Numbered from the stretch's first letter, positions 18,503 to 27,994 are shown. The stretch: DNA of 64,000 nt from G965195345 sp965277775 (GCA_965277775.1 OZ255843.1:1984001-2048000), one strand, 5' to 3'. A program made the numbers and translations. The notes: a model not told the origin generated them from the letters alone.

Positions 18503-18637
18503 GGTCTTCAAGTTCAAAATGGCCCTTCATGCCGTTTGAGTTTGAATGCTCAATAAGGCCATCAACCACAAGTCGTATTCACAGTACAATAGGGCGAATA
18601 AATCGTTAAACCATCGTTTGCTCAGCTTGCTTAAATT

Positions 18638-19324
18638 ATGCCCAATGCTTCCCTTAAATCATTGCAACAAAAGTTAGGCTATTTTTTTATAACGCCCAAT
18701 CTTTTGCAACAAGCCTTAACGCATCGCAGTGCACAGTTTGAGCACAATGAACGTTTGGAGTTTTTAGGCGACAGTGTGTTAGAACTGGTGATGGCCGAAC
18801 ATTTGTATCAACGATTCCCCCAACTCAATGAAGGCCAGTTAAGTCGAATGCGGTCTGCCATGGTACGCGGTGAAACGCTGAGCAGTTTGGCACAGCATTA
18901 TGCTGTGGGAGAGCATCTTATATTAGGCAAAGGCGAGAAGAAAGAAGGGGGCGAACATCGCGAATCCACGCTTGAAAATGCTTTTGAAGCAATCATCGGG
19001 GCCGTATTTTTAGATGCTGGATTTGAAAAAACTCAAACCGTTGTTTTGCAGTGGTTTCAACCCATCATTGATGAATTAGAACCTGAGGCCACCCATAAAG
19101 ACCCCAAAAGCCGATTGCAAGAATGGTTACAAGCGCGAGATTTACCCTTACCCAAATATGAAATCAGCCACATTGCAGGGCGCTCCCATCAACAAATATT
19201 CACCGTCAGCTGTATTGTGGATGGTCTGCAAACGCCAATCACGCACAAAGCTTCTAATCGACGCAAGGCAGAGCAAGCTTGTGCCGAACAAGCTTTGGCA
19301 CAATTAGAATCTTTGGGGCAATGA
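18638..19324 (+). CDS. rnc: Ribonuclease III
   Basis: RNase III cleaves double-stranded RNA during rRNA processing and mRNA turnover. The 228-residue protein has the signature NERLEFLGDSVLEL (about 33-46), the second acidic cluster ENAFEAIIGAVFLDAG and a C-terminal dsRNA-binding domain (about 155-225). The stop overlaps the era start by four bases (ATGA). It begins the second half of the lepA-lepB-rnc-era cluster, here split off from lepB by about 15 kb. Confidence 0.96.
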   Translation: MPNASLKSLQQKLGYFFITPNLLQQALTHRSAQFEHNERLEFLGDSVLELVMAEHLYQRFPQLNEGQLSRMRSAMVRGETLSSLAQHYAVGEHLILGKGEKKEGGEHRESTLENAFEAIIGAVFLDAGFEKTQTVVLQWFQPIIDELEPEATHKDPKSRLQEWLQARDLPLPKYEISHIAGRSHQQIFTVSCIVDGLQTPITHKASNRRKAEQACAEQALAQLESLGQ

Positions 19325-20247
19325 ACACGCAATCCAATCAAAATAAAGAGGCATTCCACAGCGGATTTGCGGGCCTCATTGGCCGACCCAATGTTGGCAA
19401 ATCAACCCTACTCAATGCCATGATTGGGCAAAAAATCAGCATCACTTCACACAAGCCTCAAACCACGCGCCATCGCATCAACGGCATCATTACCACAGAG
19501 CACATGCAATTGATTTTGGTCGATACGCCTGGCATGCACTCGCAAGGCATAAAGAAAAGTCTCAATCGACAACTCAATCAAACGGCACAGTCGGTGTTAA
19601 GTGGCGTTGATTGCATTTTATGGTTGGTTGAAGCCTTGAAATTTACCGGTGAAGATCAAGCCATTGCCTCGCTACTGAAAAATAGCGACATACCCGTCAT
19701 TGTGTTAATCAACAAAATTGATCGGGTTTCAAAACGAGAACGATTATTACCAGAAATGGCGAAATTACACGATGTTTTGCCCACCGCACACGCCATCATT
19801 CCAATCTCAGCGCAAAAGAAGTTGGGGCTGTCTGAGTTAGAGACTCAGATCGTTTCGCTGTTGCCCGTGGCCGAAGCCCCATTTTTAGAAGACATGGTGA
19901 CCGATAAAAGCGAACGCTTCATCTGCGCTGAAATCATCCGCGAAAAACTCACACGAAGGTTGAATAAGGAAATCCCATACGGCATAGCAGTGATGATAGA
20001 AACTTTTGAGGTGCTTGAACAAATCGTCAATATTCGGGCTGTGATCTATGTCGAGCGCCAAGGCCACAAAGGCATTGTCGTTGGCAACAGAGGCGAAACG
20101 CTCAAATGGGTTGGGACGAATGCGCGACTTGATATGGAACAATTATTAGAGAAAAAAGTCTTTCTTAAACTGTGGGTCAAAGTTCGTGCCAACTGGTCCG
20201 ATGACGAACAAGCCATTCAAGCCTTGGGTTATGATACATTTTCATGA
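19321..20247 (+). CDS. era: GTPase Era
   Basis: Era is an essential GTPase that binds the 3' end of 16S rRNA during 30S maturation. With the ATG at 19321 the protein is 308 residues. It has the G1 motif GRPNVGKST (about 21-29), the G3 motif DTPGMH and the G4 motif NKID, followed by a C-terminal KH domain. An upstream alternative start inside rnc adds non-family residues and was rejected. It overlaps rnc (4 bases) and recO (17 bases). Confidence 0.96.
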   Translation: MNTQSNQNKEAFHSGFAGLIGRPNVGKSTLLNAMIGQKISITSHKPQTTRHRINGIITTEHMQLILVDTPGMHSQGIKKSLNRQLNQTAQSVLSGVDCILWLVEALKFTGEDQAIASLLKNSDIPVIVLINKIDRVSKRERLLPEMAKLHDVLPTAHAIIPISAQKKLGLSELETQIVSLLPVAEAPFLEDMVTDKSERFICAEIIREKLTRRLNKEIPYGIAVMIETFEVLEQIVNIRAVIYVERQGHKGIVVGNRGETLKWVGTNARLDMEQLLEKKVFLKLWVKVRANWSDDEQAIQALGYDTFS

Positions 20248-20956
20248 TACAGGGGTGCTCCTAACACCAGTCCAAGCATGGCGAGAGTACGATGGTAGAT
20301 TACAGTGTTTCTGCGCCCATCATGGACGAGTACAACTGATTGGCTTTGGTCTTTTTGGCAAGAGTTTGAGACGCAGCGCTGTTCTACATCCATTCTATGA
20401 ATTGTCATTGCATTGGACACAAAAGTCAGAGCACACACAAGGGGTGCTGTCAGACGTGGAATGCATCCATGCCTACGCCATGAAAACGCCTTTTCAATTG
20501 GCTTGTGCAAGTTATATCAATGAATTGGTACAATACAGCGTCAACGGTTTGGAAAGCGCGGATTATCCACAAACTTTTCAACTTGTAAAATGGGCCTATG
20601 GCGCCATTGTTGAACTAAAAGACCCATCTGCTGTTGAACGAACCTTGCGTTTATTTGAAGCACAATTATTCAAACTACAGGGTTACGATGTCTATCAAGC
20701 GAGCGTTGCTGAAAATCTTGAGTCCAGTCAACGTTATCGCTATTGTACAGAACAGTCGTGGACGCAAGACGCACAAGGCCTGACTGGGGCACAAATTAAG
20801 ACCCTTTGCCAAAACAATGATTGGATGACCATGGAATGGGACAAAGCGCTTCGAACCCAATTGAAGTGGATGCACAGAGGCATGATCCAAACGCTCACAG
20901 GACGGCATTCGTTTAAGAGCAAAACATTTTTCACAACAGGAACGGCATTGAAATGA
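20231..20956 (+). CDS. recO: DNA repair protein RecO
   Basis: RecO loads RecA with RecR on SSB-coated DNA. With the ATG at 20231 the protein is 241 residues, starting MIHFHDTGVLLTPVQ and leading into the N-terminal OB fold and then the helical domain. Sequence conservation is low, as is usual for RecO, and the position between era and pdxJ supports the call. It overlaps the end of era by 17 bases and the start of pdxJ by four. Confidence 0.88.
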   Translation: MIHFHDTGVLLTPVQAWREYDGRLQCFCAHHGRVQLIGFGLFGKSLRRSAVLHPFYELSLHWTQKSEHTQGVLSDVECIHAYAMKTPFQLACASYINELVQYSVNGLESADYPQTFQLVKWAYGAIVELKDPSAVERTLRLFEAQLFKLQGYDVYQASVAENLESSQRYRYCTEQSWTQDAQGLTGAQIKTLCQNNDWMTMEWDKALRTQLKWMHRGMIQTLTGRHSFKSKTFFTTGTALK

Positions 20957-21684
20957 ACAAAATAAAGCTTGGGGTGAATGTTGATCATGTTGCCACCATT
21001 CGGCAAGCTCGAATGTGTCATTACCCCAATCCCACACAAGCGGCTCAATTGGCCTTAGCGGCTGGGGCTGATTCAATCACCATTCACATTCGAGAAGATC
21101 GACGGCACATACAAGAATACGATCTGATTGAATTGCAACAGTTAGATGGGGTTCGCATCAATTTAGAGATGGCTTTGACCGATGAAATGTTGTCGCTCGC
21201 TGTCCAGCACCAACCGCAAGACATTTGTTTTGTGCCTGAAAAACGCAAAGAACTGACCACGGAAGGCGGACTGGATGTTAAGGCATTCACTGAGTCACTC
21301 AAACCCGCAATTGCCACTTTACAAAACCATCATATGCGCGTTTCACTGTTTATTGAGGCGGATGAATCTCAGATTCAAGCCGCTATAAAATGTGGCGCAG
21401 ATGCCATTGAACTGCACACGGGTCGTTATGCGCTGTTAGAACCAAACAGCGACGAATGGCAAAAGGAGCGTACATTGATTCAAAAAATGGCAGAGCTGGG
21501 CACAGCTTTGGGATTACAAGTTAATGCGGGGCATGGGCTACATTATGACAATGTTCAAGCCATCGCTGAACTCACTCAAATCAGTGAATTAAATATTGGA
21601 CACTCAATTGTTGCCCGAGCGTTGATAGTGGGGATGCCACAGGCGGTCAAAGAGATGATCGAAGCCATGCACGAACCTTGTTAG
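20953..21684 (+). CDS. pdxJ: Pyridoxine 5'-phosphate synthase (PdxJ)
   Basis: PdxJ condenses deoxyxylulose 5-phosphate with amino-acetone phosphate in vitamin B6 synthesis. The 243-residue TIM-barrel protein starts with LGVNVDHVATIRQAR (5-19) and has SITIHIREDRRHIQ, CFVPEKRKELTTEGG and NAGHGLHYDN boxes. The gene follows recO with an ATGA overlap and is followed by acpS, the standard order. Confidence 0.96.
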   Translation: MNKIKLGVNVDHVATIRQARMCHYPNPTQAAQLALAAGADSITIHIREDRRHIQEYDLIELQQLDGVRINLEMALTDEMLSLAVQHQPQDICFVPEKRKELTTEGGLDVKAFTESLKPAIATLQNHHMRVSLFIEADESQIQAAIKCGADAIELHTGRYALLEPNSDEWQKERTLIQKMAELGTALGLQVNAGHGLHYDNVQAIAELTQISELNIGHSIVARALIVGMPQAVKEMIEAMHEPC

Positions 21685-21701
21685 AGCCATTGGATGACAG
21701 A

Positions 21702-22088
21702 ATGAGTTTAATCAAAGGCATTGGCGTTGACATTGTGCAAATTGCACGCTTTGAAAAACTGACTGACAGAACGCTGGAACGCTTCAGCCAAAGGGTTTTA
21801 AACGAGGCAGAAGCCGACCAATATCAAGCCTTTAATCATCATAAAAAAGTGTGCTGGTTGGCCAAAAGATTTGCCGCCAAAGAATCGGTCCTCAAAGCCT
21901 TGGGCACAGGACTGGCTCAAGGCATCCGCTTTCATGATATTATTATTTCAAACGATTCAATTGGTAAACCAGAGGTAAGGCTTGTGAATCAAGCGTTGTT
22001 AAGGTTAAACCAACTTGAAGCAACACGAGTCAACCTCAGCATTTCCGATGAAAAAGAGTATGCGGTGGCTTTTTCTATCATCAGTTAA
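21702..22088 (+). CDS. acpS: Holo-ACP synthase (AcpS)
   Basis: AcpS transfers 4'-phosphopantetheine from CoA to acyl carrier protein. I chose the ATG at 21702, which gives 128 residues starting MSLIKGIGVDIVQIARFEK, the family's usual N-terminus. The Mg-binding Asp lies in GVDIV and the Glu in RFAAKESVLKALGTG. A TTG at 21678 would overlap pdxJ and add eight unconserved residues. Confidence 0.95.
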   Translation: MSLIKGIGVDIVQIARFEKLTDRTLERFSQRVLNEAEADQYQAFNHHKKVCWLAKRFAAKESVLKALGTGLAQGIRFHDIIISNDSIGKPEVRLVNQALLRLNQLEATRVNLSISDEKEYAVAFSIIS

Positions 22089-22105
22089 ATAGGGCACTTT
22101 ATACA

Positions 22106-22636
22106 ATGACAAACAAAAAATGGGAACAAATTCAACAATTACAAATTTCTTATGATGCCGAAGCAGACCGCATATCATTTGCTGTAGGTCAAGAAAATAT
22201 TTCTAAATTGTGGTTCACTCGTCGATTGATTTATCTCATCTGGCCCAAACTGGTTGATGTCATCACCGACCGCATCGACAACCAAGTTCTGCTTGATATG
22301 AATTTGAACAACAACATGAAACTGGGTAAAAATCGAGTGATAGAGCACACCACAAACTTATCACCGATGATCCTTCAGACGGAAGGGGCAAAAAATGAAT
22401 TTTTGGTCCATCGTTTCTCTATGGATTTTGGTCAGAAAGAAAGTGTGGTATTACATTTTTTAGATAAGGATGAAGCAGGCGTTTTGGTTCAATTTAGCAA
22501 CGAAATGCTCACTGTTTTTTTACGCGTACTTGTGCAGTCGATCAAACTCTCGGGTTGGCAAAATCCTTTAGAACAATTTTCGGACATTGATTTGCTCACG
22601 GATGTGTCTAGCGATAATGCCACAACCTTGAATTGA
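22106..22636 (+). CDS. Uncharacterised protein
   Basis: This 176-residue, probably cytoplasmic protein has no signal peptide or membrane span. Its first part (ISYDAEADRISFAV, then LWFTRRL near residues 35-41) resembles a loose pattern of small gammaproteobacterial proteins of unknown function. I cannot name a family. It lies 17 bases after acpS in the same direction and probably shares its transcript. Coding quality is good throughout. Confidence 0.65.
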   Translation: MTNKKWEQIQQLQISYDAEADRISFAVGQENISKLWFTRRLIYLIWPKLVDVITDRIDNQVLLDMNLNNNMKLGKNRVIEHTTNLSPMILQTEGAKNEFLVHRFSMDFGQKESVVLHFLDKDEAGVLVQFSNEMLTVFLRVLVQSIKLSGWQNPLEQFSDIDLLTDVSSDNATTLN

Positions 22637-22805
22637 ACAAAACGCTGGATTTGACAAATATAGCACGTCTTAAAGTGTTTATTGAGGGCATAAAGTGTTC
22701 AAGAATCGTTGCGCTTCGTTATAATGCTCAGGTCAATAGACACGGCCATACCACTAAGATCTTATGAACATTGGTGCAAAATTTGTCGGAGCCATGGATG
22801 TTTAA

Positions 22806-22979
22806 ATGTTTAAAATAATCATATTGCTTGCCATTCTTGGAAGTGGTTTTTACTACTGGGATCATATTTATCTGTTCATTACTGAAAATATTGATGATGT
22901 TGATGAGTTCGTTCGGACGATCAAATCCATATTTTCAGATGATGAAGATATATTGAGTGGCGGGGGAGATGAGAGCTAA
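22806..22979 (+). CDS. Small acidic membrane protein
   Basis: This is a 57-residue protein with one membrane span (about residues 3-18) and a strongly acidic tail (DDEDILSGGGDES at the end). The ATG at 22806 directly follows the stop of a 13-codon frame (22764-22805). Its end overlaps the start of the M23 peptidase gene. It could be a small partner of the peptidase. No family is recognised, and spacing to the nearest GGAG is long. Confidence 0.5.
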   Translation: MFKIIILLAILGSGFYYWDHIYLFITENIDDVDEFVRTIKSIFSDDEDILSGGGDES

Positions 22980-23820
22980 TTCCCTATCAAAAGCGGTCTT
23001 TGGTCTTCTATTGCTGTGTTTTCTACCCTTTGCTGTAGGGGCTGAATTAAATCTGCAAGGCGAATGGATTCAAGGCGGCACCATCAGAGGTTCTGTGCCA
23101 CCAGGCACCAGTTTGTATTATCGAACGGGCAGCAAAAAATATGCGGTACCCATTACTGAAAAAGGCTATTTTTTAATTGGATTGGGTCGTAAAGCTACCA
23201 AACAAGTCACCTTAGAGGTGGTTCAACAGGGGCAGTCTGAACAGCATAATTTCACTGTAAAGCAAAGGGTTTATCAGGTTCAACGCATTAACGGATTAAA
23301 AAAATCTCAAGTTGATTTGTCCGAAAAAGATCTCAAAAGAATCCGAGCTGAGGGTAAAAAAATTCGTCAAGCCAGAGAGGCCATGCACAACAGCGATGAA
23401 TTTCATAAACCCTTTATTTGGCCGTCACATGGGCGCATCAGCGGCGTCTATGGCAGTGCTAGAATTTTAAATGGCAAACCGCGTCAACCACACTATGGCA
23501 TAGACATTGCGGCGCCTGTGGGCACAGAAGTCATCGCCCCAGCGGGCGGATTGGTGACTTTGGCTGAAGACGATACTTTTTTCAGCGGTCAATTATTAGT
23601 CATTGCGCACGGCAATGGTTTGACCAGCAGTTTTTTACACTTGAGTAAAATTTTGGTCAAAAAAGGTCAGTACGTTGAGCAAGGTCAGCGCATTGCTGAA
23701 ATTGGCGCAACGGGGCGCGTAACAGGCCCCCATTTAGATTGGCGCGCTAATTGGTTTGATATTCGGGTTGATCCTTATTATTTACTCGATCCAGCCGTTC
23801 GAGATCATAATAAACCCTAA
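22969..23820 (+). CDS. Secreted M23 family metallopeptidase (LytM-like)
   Basis: M23 proteins cut peptidoglycan cross-links or, when degenerate, activate amidases. From the ATG at 22969 the precursor has 283 residues, a signal peptide ending near VGA (residue 25), a beta-rich N-terminal part, a basic coiled stretch (about 105-140) and a C-terminal LytM domain. The zinc-site motif HxxxD is present (His175, Asp179), but the HxH motif reads His255-Leu-Asp257, so the third ligand would be Asp. A GTG at 22957 is an alternative start. Activity is therefore uncertain, although this HLD variant may define a subfamily. Confidence 0.85.
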   Translation: MRANSLSKAVFGLLLLCFLPFAVGAELNLQGEWIQGGTIRGSVPPGTSLYYRTGSKKYAVPITEKGYFLIGLGRKATKQVTLEVVQQGQSEQHNFTVKQRVYQVQRINGLKKSQVDLSEKDLKRIRAEGKKIRQAREAMHNSDEFHKPFIWPSHGRISGVYGSARILNGKPRQPHYGIDIAAPVGTEVIAPAGGLVTLAEDDTFFSGQLLVIAHGNGLTSSFLHLSKILVKKGQYVEQGQRIAEIGATGRVTGPHLDWRANWFDIRVDPYYLLDPAVRDHNKP

Positions 23821-23859
23821 GTACAAGACTGACATAAACCACAACAACACGACGCATTG

Positions 23860-24921
23860 ATGAGTGAACAAATACAACAGACTTTAAATAAGATTGTGCT
23901 TACGGACAGTCAGCAGCCTTTGAGTGAATCAGGCGCGTTTTTAAACATCCAAGGGCAGGGCGACGATACTGAGGTTGAGGTCATTTTTTCATACCCCAAT
24001 CAAAGCCAACACGCCAAAATAAAAGCGCAAATGCACGCGGCCTTAGCCACGCAGGGTTTGAAGGCGGAGATCACCATAAGCAATAAAACTCAAGCGCATA
24101 AAGTGCAAGAAGGCGTTCAAGCCTTCAATGATATTAAAAATATCATTGCTGTGGCGTCGGCCAAAGGCGGCGTTGGAAAATCAACAGTCAGTGTCAATTT
24201 GGCTTGCGCTTTGGCTCAAGAAGGCGCTGTGGTAGGGCTATTAGATGCAGACATCTATGGTCCCAGCATTCCAACCATGATGGGCATAGAACAAAAACCT
24301 CAAACCTTAGATGGCAAGACGATGGAGCCCTTAGAAGCTCATGGCATCAAAACCATGTCCATTGGTTATTTGGTTCCCGCAGATTCGGCCATGATATGGC
24401 GCGGCCCGATTCTCACTCAAACATTGACACAATTGTTGAATGAAACCAATTGGGGCGCTCTGGATTATTTAATTCTTGATTTGCCACCAGGCACAGGCGA
24501 CACTCAATTGACTTTGGCACAGAAGATTCCCGTCAGTGGCGCAGTCATTGTGACAACGCCTCAAGAAGTGGCATTGGCTGATGCCCGCAAAGGATTGGCC
24601 ATGTTTGAAAAAGTTCGAATTGCGGTATTGGGTATTGTTGAAAATATGAGTGGATTTATATGCCCTTGTTGTGACCACGAAGAGCCGATATTTTCCACAG
24701 GCGGCGGTGAACAATTGGCGAAGAAATTTGACACCGAACTTTTGGGGACTCTGCCCATCAATACCCAAATTCGTCAAAGCGGCGATCAAGGCGCGCCTTT
24801 TGTGACCACAGCTTCAATTGTCGCAGATCGTTACCGTTCAATTGCGAGAAGAACCGCTTATATTCTTTCACAACGAGCGCGTGAGTATTCGTCCAAATTC
24901 CCGAAAATTGTCGTCGAATGA
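23860..24921 (+). CDS. mrp: Iron-sulfur cluster carrier ATPase Mrp/ApbC
   Basis: Mrp/ApbC binds a bridging [4Fe-4S] cluster and passes it to apo-proteins. The 353-residue protein has a DUF59-like N-terminal region, a deviant Walker A (KGGVGKST, 102-109), DADIYGPSIP and a CPCC motif near residue 267 that should hold the cluster. I chose the ATG at 23860 over the TTG three bases earlier. It precedes dcd, a pairing seen in several gammaproteobacteria. Confidence 0.94.
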   Translation: MSEQIQQTLNKIVLTDSQQPLSESGAFLNIQGQGDDTEVEVIFSYPNQSQHAKIKAQMHAALATQGLKAEITISNKTQAHKVQEGVQAFNDIKNIIAVASAKGGVGKSTVSVNLACALAQEGAVVGLLDADIYGPSIPTMMGIEQKPQTLDGKTMEPLEAHGIKTMSIGYLVPADSAMIWRGPILTQTLTQLLNETNWGALDYLILDLPPGTGDTQLTLAQKIPVSGAVIVTTPQEVALADARKGLAMFEKVRIAVLGIVENMSGFICPCCDHEEPIFSTGGGEQLAKKFDTELLGTLPINTQIRQSGDQGAPFVTTASIVADRYRSIARRTAYILSQRAREYSSKFPKIVVE

Positions 24922-24966
24922 GGGCATTTGTTTTGAACTTACAACCACTAAGGAATTAGTAACAGT

Positions 24967-25536
24967 ATGAGTATAAAATCAGATCGTTGGATACGCCAAA
25001 TGGCGACTGATCATGCAATGATCACGCCTTTTTCGCACGAACAAGTGAAACAGAGTGGCGCTGGCGACAGAATCATCTCGTTTGGCACGTCCAGTTATGG
25101 TTACGATGTGCGATGCTCCAATGAATTTAAAATATTCACCAACATCAATTCTGCCATTGTTGACCCCAAAAATTTTGATACAGGTAGTTTTGTTGATCAC
25201 GTGGGTGATGTTTGTGTGATTCCACCCAACTCATTTGCATTAGCACGTACGGTTGAGTATCTTAAAATTCCCAGAGATGTGCTGGTCATTTGCTTGGGCA
25301 AATCCACTTATGCTCGATGTGGCATCATTGTCAATGTCACGCCATTAGAACCCGAATGGGAAGGGCACGTGACTTTAGAGTTTTCAAATACAACCAGCTT
25401 GCCAGCCAAAATCTATGCCAATGAAGGTGTGGCTCAATTTTTGTTTTTCCAATCCGATGAGGTTTGCGAAATTTCGTATGCCGATCGCGCTGGAAAATAT
25501 ATGCACCAGAAAGGCGTCACCCTCCCTAAAGCTTGA
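24967..25536 (+). CDS. dcd: dCTP deaminase
   Basis: Dcd deaminates dCTP to dUTP, the main route to dTTP in gammaproteobacteria. The 189-residue length is normal. The conserved GTSSYGYDVRC box, the GKSTYARCGI loop and the catalytic EPEWEGHVTLEFSN region are all present. The stop codon shares its last base with the ATG of the next gene. Confidence 0.96.
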   Translation: MSIKSDRWIRQMATDHAMITPFSHEQVKQSGAGDRIISFGTSSYGYDVRCSNEFKIFTNINSAIVDPKNFDTGSFVDHVGDVCVIPPNSFALARTVEYLKIPRDVLVICLGKSTYARCGIIVNVTPLEPEWEGHVTLEFSNTTSLPAKIYANEGVAQFLFFQSDEVCEISYADRAGKYMHQKGVTLPKA

Positions 25537-26762
25537 TGGCGCTTAAAAAACAGCATCTGGGTATCATAGGCTCAGGCATTGCTGGATTAACCACAGCTTA
25601 TGCACTGAGCAAAAGAGGCCATCAGGTCACGCTTGTTGAGCGTCACCCCACTGCGGCTTCAGAATGTTCTTTTGCCAATGGTGGTCAGCTTTCAGCTTGT
25701 AACAGCGAAACTTGGCACACTTGGCGCATGGTGGCGAGGGGATTGCGTTCTCTACTGAGTAAAAACCAACCTTTTTCATTATCAGGCCCCATGACCTTAG
25801 AAAAAATGACTTGGATTACTAAGTTTTTAGCCACAGTCATCCAAGGACGATACCAACGCAATACCGAGCAACTCATTGCCTTAGCGCTGGCCTCGAGAGC
25901 GCGCTATGAAACCGTGATTGTGGAAGAACAATTGCAAATCGATCGTTCAAAGAATGGCATCATTCATTTTTACCGTACTCAAGCCACCTTGGCTGAAGCG
26001 CAACGCAGTTGTGAACTTTTTGCAGATTCAGGGTGGGACAGAAAGGTGATCGATATCACCACCATAGAACAATTAGAACCGAATTTAAATACCGACAACA
26101 TTTGTGGTGGCACTTTTACCCCATCAGATTTTTCGGCAGACATCCACTTGTTTTGTCAACAACTGTTGCTCACCATGCAAAAAAAATATGATGTGACATT
26201 GATCACAGAGTACCAAGTTGATGCCATTCGACCGACTCAAAATGGCGTACAACTGACGACAAAGCAAGATAAAAGCCCACTTTCATTTGATCAACTCATC
26301 GTTGCATCTGGGGTGGACACAGATTCATTGTTGCAACCCATATTGAACAAACGTTTGGGCATTTATCCTGTTAAGGGCTATTCTTTAACCGTCCCCATTC
26401 TGGCAGACCAAATAACACAAACCCCACTCTATTCACTCATTGACAGCGATCAAAAAATTGTCAGTGCAACCTTAGGCAGTCGTTTTAGGGTGGCAGGTCG
26501 GGCTGAATTGGCGGGTAATAACAGCTCAATTTCAGCGCATAAAACACAGGTGCTAAAAAATTGGATTGCACAAAATTTTCCACATTTATCGAACAATGAA
26601 TGTTCAGAATGGGCCTGTTTGCGTCCCATGCGTGCAGATATGTTGCCTCTGTGTGAAAAAGTGCATAAAAACATTTATGTTCACGCCGGTGGTGGGCATC
26701 TAGGCTGGACCATTGCTTTTGAATTAGCAGAACGGTTAGCGACAGACATATCCAAACCTTAG
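25536..26762 (+). CDS. D-amino acid dehydrogenase-like FAD oxidoreductase (DadA family)
   Basis: DadA-type enzymes oxidatively deaminate D-amino acids and pass electrons to the respiratory chain. The 408-residue protein has the FAD motif GSGIAG (12-17), an acidic residue ending the second strand (LVER), a central GxxTP-type region and a C-terminal HAGGGHLGWT box. The substrate could equally be a D-hydroxyproline or related imino acid. The start overlaps the dcd stop (TGATG), so it is translationally coupled. Confidence 0.85.
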   Translation: MALKKQHLGIIGSGIAGLTTAYALSKRGHQVTLVERHPTAASECSFANGGQLSACNSETWHTWRMVARGLRSLLSKNQPFSLSGPMTLEKMTWITKFLATVIQGRYQRNTEQLIALALASRARYETVIVEEQLQIDRSKNGIIHFYRTQATLAEAQRSCELFADSGWDRKVIDITTIEQLEPNLNTDNICGGTFTPSDFSADIHLFCQQLLLTMQKKYDVTLITEYQVDAIRPTQNGVQLTTKQDKSPLSFDQLIVASGVDTDSLLQPILNKRLGIYPVKGYSLTVPILADQITQTPLYSLIDSDQKIVSATLGSRFRVAGRAELAGNNSSISAHKTQVLKNWIAQNFPHLSNNECSEWACLRPMRADMLPLCEKVHKNIYVHAGGGHLGWTIAFELAERLATDISKP

Positions 26763-26914
26763 ATGATGAAGTATGATTGCCACATGAGTGCCAGGCGTTT
26801 TTCCTTAAGTCCAAATTCGATTTTTTCTGAATTTAAAGATTGTGAAGGCACCCCAGGCCAAACAAATGCCAATTAAAATAGCGCAGCCAGCGTTTTAAAG
26901 CGGAATCAAAAATA

Positions 26915-27994
26915 ATGGAATCACACATTGTCATTTTACTCTTGAGTGGCGGACTGATCGCCAGTGTGGTCGGCTACCTTTCTGCTACCACCGCTTTTTG
27001 CCAGTCGGGTGCCATCTATGATATGGTCATGGTTGGAAATAAGCTGCGGTTAAAAGCTTGGGCTCTTGCGGCATTGTCGGTGGTGGTGGTCATTGCTGCT
27101 GCTGAAGCCATTGGTGGTTTTGATCTTTCAGGGATTGCTCGACGGTCAACGACCTTGCCCGTCGGACGTTTGATTGTCGGTGGTTTGATCTTTGGTATGG
27201 GCATGGCATTGGCCAGAGGCTGTCCAACTCGGCTGATTGTGCGAGCGGGGCGAGGGCAGCTATCAGGCATGTTCGGAATCTTGGTCGTTGCCTTAAGCGC
27301 CACCATTTTTTACAGCCAAACCGACAATCTGCAAAATATCATTCAAAAAACCAGTTTTTTGCTGCCCGTTTCGCAAGACTTAGCGGTGTTAATCAGTCAT
27401 GGCAGTGTTCAGAATGATCGCATCATCAGGATCGTTCTGCTGTTTATGGCTTTATCGAGTGCTGTGGTACTCTATGCCCACTTAGGTTGGAAAAACATCG
27501 AAGCACGAGGCGCTCTGATCATTGGGTTGGCGACGGCCGCTGTGTGGCTTTTGACAGCGTCAGTTGTCGGAGAAAATGCCCGTGAGGTGGCGGTATTTTC
27601 TGACCCCATGCACAAGGGGTTACATATCAGAAGTTTGTCGTTCGTGGGACCGTCAATTTCACTTATGAATTGGGTTAAGGCAGGATTTGCCTCACACGAG
27701 CTGACATTGGGTCTTGCGCTATTAATGGGCGTATTTTTTGGTGCCCTGTTCGTTCAATTCAAATACGGTTGGAGAATCATCAATGACCTCTTCTGGTTAC
27801 CTTTGCATCGGCAAATTATTGGATTTATGGCGATGGGTATTGGCGGTGTCTTGGCTTTGGGATGTACTTTTGGCCAGGGCATCAGTGGTATTGGGGTTTT
27901 ATCTCTAGGGTCGGTTTTGGCCCTAAGCGCTATGCTCAGTGGCGCAATGTTGACGCATAAGATAGAAAAAATCATAGGCTTTAAAAACTTGTAA
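26915..27994 (+). CDS. YeeE/YedE family transporter (thiosulfate/sulfur uptake)
   Basis: This 359-residue polytopic membrane protein has the two repeated halves of the YeeE/YedE (TsuA-like) family. The three key cysteines that relay thiosulfate in TsuA appear as Cys29 (AFCQSG), Cys103 (ARGCPTR) and Cys317 (LGCTFGQGISG). Some YeeE proteins import other sulfur or selenium species, so the substrate is inferred. No tusA/yeeD-like partner gene lies next to it. It stands 152 bases after the DadA-like gene. Confidence 0.88.
   Translation: MESHIVILLLSGGLIASVVGYLSATTAFCQSGAIYDMVMVGNKLRLKAWALAALSVVVVIAAAEAIGGFDLSGIARRSTTLPVGRLIVGGLIFGMGMALARGCPTRLIVRAGRGQLSGMFGILVVALSATIFYSQTDNLQNIIQKTSFLLPVSQDLAVLISHGSVQNDRIIRIVLLFMALSSAVVLYAHLGWKNIEARGALIIGLATAAVWLLTASVVGENAREVAVFSDPMHKGLHIRSLSFVGPSISLMNWVKAGFASHELTLGLALLMGVFFGALFVQFKYGWRIINDLFWLPLHRQIIGFMAMGIGGVLALGCTFGQGISGIGVLSLGSVLALSAMLSGAMLTHKIEKIIGFKNL

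Noticed and set aside
18507..18546. Imperfect inverted repeat after tmoV as a terminator
   Set aside because: Two central mismatches and no T-run follow it, so intrinsic termination is not supported.
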